From NCBI GenBank assembly GCA_023248415.1, contig JAHFEP010000191.1:1-5689 (forward strand): 5,689 nucleotides of DNA, read 5' to 3'. The notes under the pieces were generated by a model, which saw nothing but the letters and a program-made list of their open reading frames with translations, searched no databases and was not told where the DNA came from. The stretch is from Nitrospirota bacterium (GTDB lineage Bacteria > Nitrospirota > CAKKRA01 > 9FT-COMBO-42-15). Of this stretch, positions 1 to 5,476 are shown piece after piece. How positions within the stretch are numbered: position 1 is the first letter of the stretch; each line of letters starts with the position of its first letter. The translations under genes were made by a program, and so were the position numbers.

Positions 1-100
1 TAAAAATATCAGTTAGTGGTATAAATTGTTTTTTGAAGATAGTTTCATCAAAGACGGTTTTCATAATTCCCTTATAAGCAACCTTTTTTAGTTGAGCCAT
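1..100 (-). CDS. 5' end of an unidentified protein, cut by the window edge
   Basis: An open frame starts with ATG at 100..98 and stays open to the window edge, giving 33 residues that begin MAQLKKVAYKGIMKTVFDE. A TGA two codons upstream limits the start. A purine-rich GGGGGA lies about nine bases before the ATG and could act as a ribosome binding site. A second ATG at 64..62, preceded by AAGGGA, is an alternative start. The visible part is soluble, lysine-rich and has no signal peptide. I do not recognise the family. It runs in the same direction as the transposase remnant to its right but is not the transposase C-terminus, which would lie in a different frame. It may be an independent gene, or one whose upstream neighbour was replaced by the insertion. 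That it is expressed at all is uncertain because only 100 bases are visible. Confidence 0.4.
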   Translation of the reverse strand, partial: MAQLKKVAYKGIMKTVFDETIFKKQFIPLTDIF

Positions 101-122
101 ATCTCAGTATCCCCCATTTGAT

Positions 123-626
123 TTATATCTGAACTGGTAGGGCATCTGTTGGAAGTCCCCCATCTATTCTCCCCTTGGCCTGGGCAGACCATGCTTTTAT
201 GATGTTTATGCCAAGTTCATCCATTGCCCTGCCAAACTGTGTAAGCGGCTGCATGTTGTTCAGCTGCTCTATAATGGTTGGTTCCCTTAGTGCGTGGAAA
301 ATGGAATGTCTGTCAGAATAAAGGCTTAAAGGCACTCCATGTGTTAAAAATATCTCTCTCATAAGATTCATATATGCCCATGTAGTCTCTGCCGGAACAA
401 ACTGCGCCCATGTGTAGGAAGTAGCATCATCTGCTGCCCCAACAATGGCCAATGAATGTCCCCTCCCCTCAAGCCAGTCGTGGTGAGAGGCGTCAACTTG
501 AAGCATCATCCCAAATGCCTCTCTTCTCTCCCGACGCTTGCGGTATTTTGGATGACGACGCTTCCTTTTGGGCAAAATACCTGCTTCACGCAGCATCCTT
601 CTCTCCTGTCTTTTTGACAGGATATT
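123..626 (-). pseudogene. Remnant of ISNCY-type DDE transposase (truncated at both ends)
   Basis: This 157-residue reading frame is the central integrase-like catalytic core of an insertion-sequence transposase. Seen directly: a basic linker (RKRRHPKYRKRRERRE); the first catalytic Asp in QVDASHHDWLEGRG (D35); a second Asp in LYSDRHSIFH (D95); and AQAKGRI, which in the family precedes the third catalytic acid as GRIER. Here it reads GRIDGG, so the Glu is lost, and a frame change follows. In the next frame WGT reappears immediately (family WGT-LQ-R), so small deletions, not a natural end, explain the stop. Upstream of the first ATG the frame stays open for ten codons (SKRQERRMLREAG), matching the residues that normally lead into the core, and then stops at a TAG. 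The N-terminal helix-turn-helix region, the C-terminal domain and recognisable terminal inverted repeats are missing. Full-length relatives are roughly 400-plus residues. The element is almost certainly inactive. Confidence 0.85.
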
Positions 627-670
627 CTACTGACATTTTCATTAAGCTATCACAGCCTGCTAAAAATCCA

Positions 671-699
671 TTGAAACAGCGCAGATTATTCTGTATGAT
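671..699 (+). promoter_or_regulatory. Sigma70-like promoter for comEC
   Basis: TTGAAA at 671-676 (five of six bases of the -35 consensus) and TATGAT at 694-699 (five of six of the -10) are separated by exactly 17 bases. The predicted transcript starts near 706, leaving about 18 bases before the comEC ATG at 724. No Shine-Dalgarno sequence is visible in that leader, so translation would start weakly. The promoter lies in the short gap left of comEC, next to the transposase remnant. Its original upstream gene may have been lost. Confidence 0.5.
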
Positions 700-713
700 G
701 TTGAAAACATCAT
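695..713. repeat. 19-bp perfect inverted repeat over the comEC -10 box and start point
   Basis: ATGATGTT (695-702), a GAA spacer and AACATCAT (706-713) form an 8-bp perfect inverted repeat. It overlaps the -10 box and the predicted transcription start. The position fits a dimeric repressor site. A DNA or RNA hairpin is less likely to matter because half of it precedes the start point. No known operator consensus was recognised. Confidence 0.45.
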
Positions 714-723
714 TGATAATGCT

Positions 724-3267
724 ATGTCCAAACCCATCATACCAATAACCATTGCCTACCTTGCTGGTCTTATTTCCGGAAGCATCTTTAATTATTTTCC
801 TATAACAGTTATTACAGCAATAATTGTTTTAATAATTATTGACATTGTATTTTATAAATTTAATCCCCCTCACCTCCCCTTCCTTTTTCTTATCTTCCTC
901 TTCGGCCTTTTTTATTACCAGCTCCTTTCTGCGCCTCCTGCATATAATGACATCTCAAGATATATAGACAAAGACAAGATAACCATTGAGGGCATTGTAT
1001 ATAGACCTCCTGACGAATATAAAAGAAAGACCGTTGCATATATCAAGGCACAGAAGGTCTATGTTAAGGATAGGGCAAAAAAGGTTACAGGCAGGATAAG
1101 GCTCTCTATATATAACTCCACCTCACCCCCCTTTAATTTCCCCCTTAGCAAGGGGGGATACAGAGGGGTCAAAGAGGAAACGGAGGGATTATTAGAGAAA
1201 GAGGCAAGATTAAGATATGGCGATATAATAAGGTTTGAGGCAAAATTGAAAATGCCGCGTAGCTTCTGGAATCCAGGTGGATTTGATTATGAGGTGTATC
1301 TTGCAAGGCAGGGGATATATGCAACTGCAAGTATCAGTGATAAAGATGATATAGAAATTATAGGCAGCAAAGGCAATCCTGTCTTAAAAAAAATATTTAA
1401 TGCGCAGGAAAAAATAAGGTCTGCTATTAATGGCTCCTTAACAGGCCCGCCTGCTGCAATACTGCTGGCCATGATTATTGGAGATACCACAGGCCTTACA
1501 GATGAAATCAGAGATGCCTTCATGGCATCAGGCACAACACACATCCTCTCCATCTCAGGCTCACATCTTGGGCTTATTGCTGTCCTTATATTTTTCGCCG
1601 TCAGATTTATCCTTAGCCTGCTTCCTGAAAAACTCCTTATCAGGATTACCATATACACAACACCAACAAAGATTGCTGCAATAACTACAATCATACCAGT
1701 AGTCGCCTACACACTAATCTCTGGCGCCCAGATTGCAACTGTCCGCTCCATGATAATGATACTCGTCTTTATTCTTGCTGTGCTTGTTGACAGGGGCAGC
1801 GAGATATTAAACAGCCTTGCCCTTTCTTGCCTTATTCTTCTTCTGATTGACCCATTATCCATCCACGATATATCCTTTCAGCTTACAATGGTGTCTGTGC
1901 TGTTTATTGCAATGGCAATAGAAATGAGAAGGCTGGGAAGATTGGAGGGCGAGGGGAATCTCCACTCAATAAAAGATAAAGCCCTCGCATATCTTTTTAT
2001 TACCATTGCCGTATCCCTTGGCACAGCGCCTATTGTTGCTTATTATTTCAGGCAGGTGCCGTGGGTCGGTCTCTTTGCAAACTCCATTGTTGTCCCTTTT
2101 GCAGGCTTTGTCATTGTTCCGCTCGGCCTTTTATCATCTATAGTGTCGCTCTTTACAGGAAATATCTTTTTGTCAGGTTTAAATGAAACTCTTTTAAATC
2201 TTTTTTATGGAATCGTAAGGCTCTTTTCGCATATACCTTATGCAGAGATACATATTGCATCTCCCGGCATCTTCTATCTTTCATTATTTTATATCCTTGT
2301 ATTCCTTTTATACAGACAGCGGCAGATAAACTATAAGGCTGCGGCCTTTATTGCATTAATGTTGTTCACACTCATTGCAAGGCCTTTAATCGCACAGATC
2401 AACAGGGATTTTAAAGTAACCTTCCTTGATGTTGGTCAGGGAGACTCTGCTGTAATTGAATTTCCAGACAGAAAGGTTATGGTGATTGACGGCGGAGGCA
2501 TAATGAGCGAGACCTTTGATATTGGCAAGGTTGTCATTGCGCCATATTTATGGGACAAGGGCATACACAGTATTGACTATATTGTGCTGACACATCCACA
2601 GCTTGACCATGTAGGCGGCCTTTCCTATCTTTTAGAAAAAATCCGCACTAATGAGGTCTGGAAAAATAAGGATGAAGGAAATTCCTTTGTGTATAAAAGA
2701 TTTGAAAACCTGATTAAGGGAAAGAACATCCAGCAAAAGACGCAGTTACAGGATATGCTGATAGAAGCCAATGATGTAAAGGTTGCTGCAATTAATAACA
2801 TAGATGAAAACCAAAGAACATCAATCAATGACAACTCCGTTGTTTTAAAAATCTCCAGCAAGGGCTATTCGTTTCTGTTTACCGGCGATATTGAAAACAG
2901 GGCACAGGATGGGTTGGTAAAAGGCGCTGACTTAAAGAGCAATGTGATAAAAGTGCCCCATCACGGCGGCAAATCATCATTTAACGATGGTTTTATAAAG
3001 GCTGTCAGCCCTGAGTTCGCTGTTATATCTGTAGGCTATCAAAACAGATATAAACATCCGTCACCTGAGCAGATAGAAGCGTATGAAAAGATTGGCGCAA
3101 AGATTTTTCGCACTGACATGGACGGCGCAATATTAATGAACATCAGCGATAATAAAATTAATATCAAAACCTATGCAGAGACGAGGCTGAAGAAAATAAA
3201 TCTAACTTCGCCATTTTTAAAAATAATTAAGATGGAGGGGGATAATGTCCGCAAGTTATGGAGGTAA
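724..3267 (+). CDS. comEC: ComEC/Rec2 DNA-uptake channel, 847 residues
   Basis: ComEC is the inner-membrane channel that carries single-stranded DNA into the cytoplasm during natural transformation. All three family regions are present: N-terminal membrane segments and a DUF4131 OB-like soluble domain (about 1-210); the polytopic Competence domain (about 230-545), with the hallmark GTTHILSISGSHLGL at 270-284; and a C-terminal metallo-beta-lactamase domain (about 560-815). The last shows FLDVGQGD (567-574), HPQLDHVGG (624-632, the HxxxDH metal motif), TGD (720-722), VPHHGG (744-749) and the late KHP histidine (H778), so its metal site looks intact. Length is typical for the family. The ATG at 724 is the only ATG after an in-frame TAA at 661 and lacks a visible ribosome binding site. 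Residues about 132-159 are extra, being encoded by a palindromic repeat. The roughly 30 C-terminal residues after the MBL fold look non-conserved. No other competence gene is visible nearby, so active transformation cannot be inferred. Confidence 0.95.
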   Translation: MSKPIIPITIAYLAGLISGSIFNYFPITVITAIIVLIIIDIVFYKFNPPHLPFLFLIFLFGLFYYQLLSAPPAYNDISRYIDKDKITIEGIVYRPPDEYKRKTVAYIKAQKVYVKDRAKKVTGRIRLSIYNSTSPPFNFPLSKGGYRGVKEETEGLLEKEARLRYGDIIRFEAKLKMPRSFWNPGGFDYEVYLARQGIYATASISDKDDIEIIGSKGNPVLKKIFNAQEKIRSAINGSLTGPPAAILLAMIIGDTTGLTDEIRDAFMASGTTHILSISGSHLGLIAVLIFFAVRFILSLLPEKLLIRITIYTTPTKIAAITTIIPVVAYTLISGAQIATVRSMIMILVFILAVLVDRGSEILNSLALSCLILLLIDPLSIHDISFQLTMVSVLFIAMAIEMRRLGRLEGEGNLHSIKDKALAYLFITIAVSLGTAPIVAYYFRQVPWVGLFANSIVVPFAGFVIVPLGLLSSIVSLFTGNIFLSGLNETLLNLFYGIVRLFSHIPYAEIHIASPGIFYLSLFYILVFLLYRQRQINYKAAAFIALMLFTLIARPLIAQINRDFKVTFLDVGQGDSAVIEFPDRKVMVIDGGGIMSETFDIGKVVIAPYLWDKGIHSIDYIVLTHPQLDHVGGLSYLLEKIRTNEVWKNKDEGNSFVYKRFENLIKGKNIQQKTQLQDMLIEANDVKVAAINNIDENQRTSINDNSVVLKISSKGYSFLFTGDIENRAQDGLVKGADLKSNVIKVPHHGGKSSFNDGFIKAVSPEFAVISVGYQNRYKHPSPEQIEAYEKIGAKIFRTDMDGAILMNISDNKINIKTYAETRLKKINLTSPFLKIIKMEGDNVRKLWR
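1120..1188 (+). repeat. Palindromic repeat inserted in frame within comEC
   Basis: A G/C-run palindrome CCCCCTT-AGC-AAGGGGG (1140-1156) is nested in an outer pair ACCCC (1125-1129) and GGGGT (1165-1169). It continues into an A/G-rich tail. It is read through as the Pro/Gly-rich segment SPPFNFPLSKGGYRGVKEE, about residues 134-152 of ComEC, between the DUF4131 strand GRIRLSIY and the conserved RYGDII. The core matches the repeat in the 5101-5184 intergenic region: both contain a C-run hairpin followed by GGATACAG and a second G-run. The reading frame is preserved. Exact borders are approximate. Confidence 0.75.
3234..3241 (+). promoter_or_regulatory. Strong ribosome binding site inside the comEC 3' end
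   Basis: GGAGGGGG lies just upstream of an ATG at 3245-3247 that is in another frame from comEC. This is the best plus-strand Shine-Dalgarno in the window and marks a translationally coupled downstream gene. That gene is now broken after about 12 codons. Confidence 0.6.
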
Positions 3268-3292
3268 ATTCCGCATAACAGCAGTGATTTAA
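3245..3292 (+). pseudogene. Beheaded gene start, chorismate synthase-like (AroC) N-terminus
   Basis: The frame opened by the strong ribosome binding site overlaps the comEC end by 23 bases and reads MSASYGGKFRIT, then AVI and a TAA. The first twelve residues fit the chorismate synthase N-terminal pattern S-[FY]-G-x-x-F-[RK]-[IV]-[TS], which in intact enzymes is followed by TFGESHG. Here the similarity stops at the T, around 3280, and the frame closes five codons later. The likely reading is that an aroC gene was once coupled to comEC and lost all but its first codons by deletion or rearrangement. Twelve residues are too few for certainty. The good ribosome binding site and overlap arrangement support a former real gene more strongly than they support its identity. 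Confidence 0.4.
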
Positions 3293-3360
3293 TCTTTGCT
3301 TTGTCAAAGAAAAAAGAAGTGGCGGAGAAGGGTTCTGTGAAGATAGGCAGAAGAGCATAG
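3268..3360 (+). pseudogene. Possible C-terminal tail of an unidentified gene joined behind comEC
   Basis: Directly after the comEC TAA the same frame stays open for 30 codons and ends at a TAG at 3358. It has no start codon of its own near its 5' end. The product (SSDLIFALSKKKEVAEKG then SVKIGRRA) looks like a genuine basic protein C-terminus, not random sequence. The stop overlaps the base of an intrinsic terminator, as expected for the last gene of an operon. It may be the 3' end of a gene whose body was deleted together with most of the aroC-like gene. It may also be chance. I do not recognise the family. Confidence 0.3.
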
Positions 3361-3390
3361 GGCAGGGATTTCCCCCCGCCCTTTTATATT
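3360..3390 (+). terminator. Intrinsic terminator after the comEC unit
   Basis: GGGCAGGG (3360-3367) pairs with CCC-C-GCCC (3374-3381) across a short ATTTCC loop, with one internal mismatch. TTTTATATTT follows at once. This G/C stem plus T-run is in the plus orientation and closes the comEC transcription unit before the repeat-filled convergent gap. Confidence 0.65.
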
Positions 3391-3404
3391 TGTCAAGGGT
3401 GTAG

Positions 3405-3543
3405 GGGCTGTTGCCCAAGTCATAAATGTCATTCCCGCATGTTTTTAGCGGAAATCCAGTTCTTATAGATTTAATACGTTATGGATGCCCGACAGAGACA
3501 TTCGGGCGTGACAGACTTAAAAGAGAGGTTTGGGCAACAGCCC
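3405..3543. mobile_element. 139-bp MITE-like or REP-like element with 14-bp terminal inverted repeats
   Basis: GGGCTGTTGCCCAA at 3405-3418 is repeated exactly, inverted, at 3530-3543. Each end can itself fold (GGGC-TGTT-GCCC). Inside lies a two-hairpin repeat of the widespread TGTCATTCCCG...CGGGCGTGACA type. It starts with TGTCATTCCCGC at 3427-3438 and a CCGC/GCGG hairpin, has a GCCCGA/TCGGGC hairpin at 3488-3507, and ends in TGACA at 3509-3513. No protein of meaningful size is encoded. It occupies the gap between the convergent comEC and Lgt-like genes, the usual niche for REP-type elements. It could be one non-autonomous element or a dispersed repeat nested in another inverted repeat. No clear target-site duplication was seen. 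Confidence 0.65.
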
Positions 3544-3558
3544 GTGTAAACCTGACCT

Positions 3559-4311
3559 TCATGTTTTTCTATTACGGGAATGCCGCAAGACCCACAATCC
3601 GAAAATTAAAAGTAAAATAGAACCGTATTGGCCAGGCGTAAGCTGGAAGTAACGGGCATCGTTTATGCGCAGATAATCCAGAAAAAAACGGACTGGGGCA
3701 TAAACTACGGATAAAAGGCCTACGAAAAATCCTTCAGGCCTCGTTTTTTTATAACCGAGCACGAAAAAAAGCACAGCTACCGACAAGGTATAAAGAGCCT
3801 CTTCAAGTCCCAAATTGTGTCGGACAACGCCATCGGAATACAGTTGACCTAAGAAAAATGAAGTCGGTATGCCTGGATGATCATAAGCCACAAAGCAGCC
3901 TGTACGGCCGAAAAGCCAGCCAATCGGAAAAGCATAAGCAATAAGGTCAAGATAATGCCATCGTTCGGATCCCATCTTAGAATGCCGGATAAAAAGAATA
4001 GCGCCTATCGCAGCTCCCAGGAATCCGCCGAATGAGCTTATGCCGCCCCAAATTTTAAGCAGGCTCAACGGGTCATTAAATGTTTCGCTGGGGAAATAGG
4101 CAAAGCGGTCAAAGATATGTGACATTATGAATCCTGCTATTAGAATCCACATAACCATACCCTCAGAAAGGGCTAAGTCCAATCCAAGGAATTGAGCGCG
4201 CCTACGAATTAAAAACAAAGATGCAAAGATTCCTATAGCTACTAAAACCCCGAAGGCATGTATTGAAACCGGCCCTAACGATAGACTGGGTTGTTTAAAA
4301 TATGGAATCAA
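3559..4311 (-). CDS. Divergent Lgt-family protein (prolipoprotein diacylglyceryl transferase-like), 250 residues
   Basis: Lgt transfers diacylglycerol from phosphatidylglycerol to the lipobox cysteine of prolipoproteins in the inner membrane. The fold is clear: about seven hydrophobic segments, SIHAFGVLVAIGI near the N-terminus, GGISSFGG (89-96), PIGWLFGRTGCF (129-140), a DHPG segment (144-147) and YAPVRFFLDYLR (204-215). Against remembered E. coli Lgt motifs, the Arg of GR (R136) and of RFF (R208) are kept. However, the His of the SFHGG motif is Phe, the Asn of GRIGN is Cys (C139), the Glu of NGE is Asp (D144), and a C-terminal Glu is Asp (D212). This matches a GCF-x3-DHPG subgroup of the family, so the substrate or activity may differ from true Lgt. 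The start is TTG at 4311, chosen because AAAGGAGG lies six bases upstream. The C-terminal RHSRNRKT appears to come from a neighbouring repeat. Confidence 0.82.
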   Translation of the reverse strand: MIPYFKQPSLSLGPVSIHAFGVLVAIGIFASLFLIRRRAQFLGLDLALSEGMVMWILIAGFIMSHIFDRFAYFPSETFNDPLSLLKIWGGISSFGGFLGAAIGAILFIRHSKMGSERWHYLDLIAYAFPIGWLFGRTGCFVAYDHPGIPTSFFLGQLYSDGVVRHNLGLEEALYTLSVAVLFFVLGYKKTRPEGFFVGLLSVVYAPVRFFLDYLRINDARYFQLTPGQYGSILLLIFGLWVLRHSRNRKT

Positions 4312-4397
4312 GATGGGCCTCCTTTAGTTAATGGAAAGTCAAATATTTGCATAAAATATTTCATCTTCATTCATAGTAGATTTTCTAACGAGTCTGT

Positions 4398-4430
4398 AGA
4401 AAAAATCTGAAATTAAAATGGCTTTTTTCT
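4398..4430 (-). terminator. Weak AT-rich inverted repeat between the secreted-protein and Lgt-like genes
   Basis: AGAAAAAA (4398-4405) and TTTTTTCT (4423-4430) form an 8-bp perfect inverted repeat with a 17-base loop, starting seven bases beyond the stop of the secreted-protein gene. On the minus strand it ends in a run of T. It contains almost no G/C pairs, so it would terminate poorly. Partial read-through into the Lgt-like gene is plausible. The rest of the 4312-4436 gap shows only the AAAGGAGG ribosome binding site. Confidence 0.3.
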
Positions 4431-4436
4431 CCCATG

Positions 4437-5078
4437 TTATTGACAGTGTCCGTAATGGTCAAATCCGAAAGTGCACGGCAACAAATTTGGTACAAATAAA
4501 ACCTCAAGTGAGGAGTTTTGACCAAAACTTGCCGTATTGGTAGCCGTAGCATCTCTAAGGGCTTCTATGCTGATGGTATTAGCTACCCCCCCTGTTACAC
4601 TGAATACGCCTGAAACAGCAATAGGCTCTGTGATTTCATCAGCAGAACCACCCGTAGTATTTAACCTCATTATTCTTGTGACGGAAAAGATAGTCCCAGA
4701 TGACGACACACTCTTGACCCAGACAGATATAAAGTTATTGGCAGCAGTAGATTGCGTTATGGTAAAATTACCGCTCCCTCTCACGATAATATAGCCGTCT
4801 CTTGGAGGTGTTATAGTCGTGCTTATTGGGACAGTAACTACTGAAGAGCTGGTGATATTCCCAAAACTATAATTATAAATAAAGGCTGCTGCCGGCATTG
4901 CAGTGGCAAGGGTAGAAAAATTCTCATTAACCTGACCTGAGCTTATGGTTTGTCCATTACTAAATGAATTTGGCACTGTTACTTCTGCATATGCAATCAC
5001 TGAAATCCCTAAAAACACACCAGTCAGCAGGCCAATTACTTGCCTCATGGTAAAAGTTTTTTTGCTAAAGTAGCTCAT
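4437..5078 (-). CDS. Secreted beta-rich protein of unknown function, 213 residues
   Basis: The N-terminus is a classic Sec signal peptide: basic MSYFSKKTFTMRQ, a hydrophobic stretch about 14-28, and cleavage predicted after AYA (residue 31). Next comes VTVPNSFSNGQTISSGQV followed by NENFSTLATAM. This VPN-F--G--IS--QVN-NF--L pattern recurs just after the signal peptide in many exported proteins of uncharacterised function. The remainder (65-198) is Ser/Thr/Val-rich and glycine-punctuated, as in an extracellular beta-sandwich, with no catalytic motif I recognise. Two cysteines near the end (C202, C212) could form a small disulfide-closed tail, PCTFGFDHYGHCQ. The ATG at 5078 is supported by GGAGGAAAT about eight bases upstream. 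An internal Met at 11 would also leave a signal peptide. It lies 156 bases downstream of the lipoprotein gene on the same strand. Export to the periplasm or cell surface is likely; the molecular role is unknown. Confidence 0.8.
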   Translation of the reverse strand: MSYFSKKTFTMRQVIGLLTGVFLGISVIAYAEVTVPNSFSNGQTISSGQVNENFSTLATAMPAAAFIYNYSFGNITSSSVVTVPISTTITPPRDGYIIVRGSGNFTITQSTAANNFISVWVKSVSSSGTIFSVTRIMRLNTTGGSADEITEPIAVSGVFSVTGGVANTISIEALRDATATNTASFGQNSSLEVLFVPNLLPCTFGFDHYGHCQ

Positions 5079-5100
5079 TTTTATTTCCTCCTTTTGTTTG

Positions 5101-5184
5101 ATTCCCCTCTTTCATAAAGAGGGGTTATGGGAGATTATATCTTTCTAATCCCCCTGTATCCCCCTTTAGTAAAGGGGGAATTTG
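5101..5184. repeat. Double-hairpin palindromic repeat, same family as the one in comEC
   Basis: Two hairpins face each other: CCCCTCTTT-CAT-AAAGAGGGG (5104-5124, 9-bp perfect stem) and CCCCCTTT-AGT-AAAGGGGG (5160-5178, 8-bp perfect stem). The region between contains GATTA (5133-5137) and TAATC (5146-5150). The right half, read on the minus strand, is a variant of the left half, so the element is a head-to-head pair of one unit. That same unit occurs once in comEC at 1120-1188. It sits between two same-strand genes, where its stems could stop or stabilise transcripts. It is not followed by a good T-run. Confidence 0.75.
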
Positions 5185-5227
5185 ATGTTTTGACTCTCTA
5201 ACCCTTTGCTCCTCTGTTACTTTGACA
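5180..5227 (-). repeat. Degenerate octamer tandem array (six units)
   Basis: Read on the minus strand, 5227 down to 5180 splits into exact 8-base units: TGTCAAAG, TAACAGAG, GAGCAAAG, GGTTAGAG, AGTCAAAA, CATCAAAT. The second half of the unit (CARAG) is best kept. It begins eight bases after the lipoprotein stop codon and runs into the palindromic repeat. It is the inverted counterpart of the octamer array at 5453-5482. Confidence 0.5.
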
Positions 5228-5234
5228 CTTTTCG

Positions 5235-5429
5235 TTACGGTCCCCAAGTGCTGCCATCATCCCATGCAGAGGTGTCCCATACGCCTGTTGTGCTTCCACC
5301 ACCGCCACCTCCTCCACCGGATGATGTCCCGCCGCCGCCATCTCCGCCTCCTCCACCGCCGCCGCAAGCAACAAAGACAACAGCGCTAAAAAACACAATT
5401 AGCAATAGAAATGTCCTCACCTTTTTCAT
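5235..5429 (-). CDS. Small poly-glycine lipoprotein, 64 residues
   Basis: MKKVRTFLLLIVFFSAVVFVAC is a lipoprotein signal peptide: two lysines and an arginine, then a hydrophobic stretch, then a lipobox FVAC with the lipidated cysteine at residue 22. The Phe at -3 is less usual than Leu. The mature part is only about 43 residues. It starts with CGGGGGGG, holds two long glycine runs with Asp, Ser and Thr interruptions, and ends in VWDTSAWDDGSTWGP, a short tryptophan/aspartate repeat (WDxSxWDDxSxW). The ATG at 5429 is supported by GGGAGGG about seven bases upstream. Poly-Gly linkers directly after the lipid anchor are common in lipoproteins of several uncultured lineages, usually leading into a folded domain. 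Here almost no domain follows, so the gene may be truncated at its 3' end or be a minimal surface tether. It is the first gene of the minus-strand envelope cluster. Confidence 0.7.
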   Translation of the reverse strand: MKKVRTFLLLIVFFSAVVFVACGGGGGGGDGGGGTSSGGGGGGGGSTTGVWDTSAWDDGSTWGP

Positions 5430-5447
5430 AAAACATCCCTCCCTTTA

Positions 5448-5476
5448 TTGTTAGAGTCAGAGTGTCAGAGTGTCAA
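5448..5476 (-). promoter_or_regulatory. Candidate promoter for the lipoprotein gene
   Basis: On the minus strand, TTGACA (5476-5471) matches the -35 consensus perfectly. It is followed after 17 bases by TAACAA (5453-5448), a poor -10. The predicted start lies near 5441, about a dozen bases before the lipoprotein ATG and overlapping its ribosome binding site. The -35 is made from the octamer repeat array, so the match may be partly fortuitous. Confidence 0.35.

Noticed and set aside
108..118. GTATCCCCC as a possible fourth copy of the C-run palindrome family
   Set aside because: Only about nine bases match, the second arm of the hairpin is missing, and the G-run on the minus strand is better explained as a ribosome binding site.
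664..723. An N-terminal extension of ComEC upstream of the ATG at 724
   Set aside because: The frame is open back to a TAA at 661, but it contains no ATG or GTG, overlaps the predicted promoter, and ComEC proteins normally start just before the first membrane segment, as the 724 start does.
452..748. A 98-residue plus-strand reading frame overlapping the transposase remnant and the comEC start
   Set aside because: It is the antisense shadow of the transposase core, has no recognisable protein character, and runs out of frame into comEC.
855..885. AATCCCCCTCACCTCCCC inside comEC as another inserted repeat
   Set aside because: It resembles C-rich repeat ends but has no complementary arm. The encoded NPPHLPFLFLIF fits naturally between two membrane segments.
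1287..1694. A 135-residue minus-strand frame inside comEC
   Set aside because: It lies antisense to the conserved Competence domain of comEC and shows no independent start signals.
3426..3620. A short plus-strand frame across the inverted-repeat element
   Set aside because: It translates the hairpin repeat and the antisense of the Lgt-like C-terminus, with no ribosome binding site.
5206..5454. A plus-strand proline-rich reading frame
   Set aside because: The proline runs are just the complement of the glycine codons of the lipoprotein. The opposite strand has a ribosome binding site, signal peptide and lipobox.
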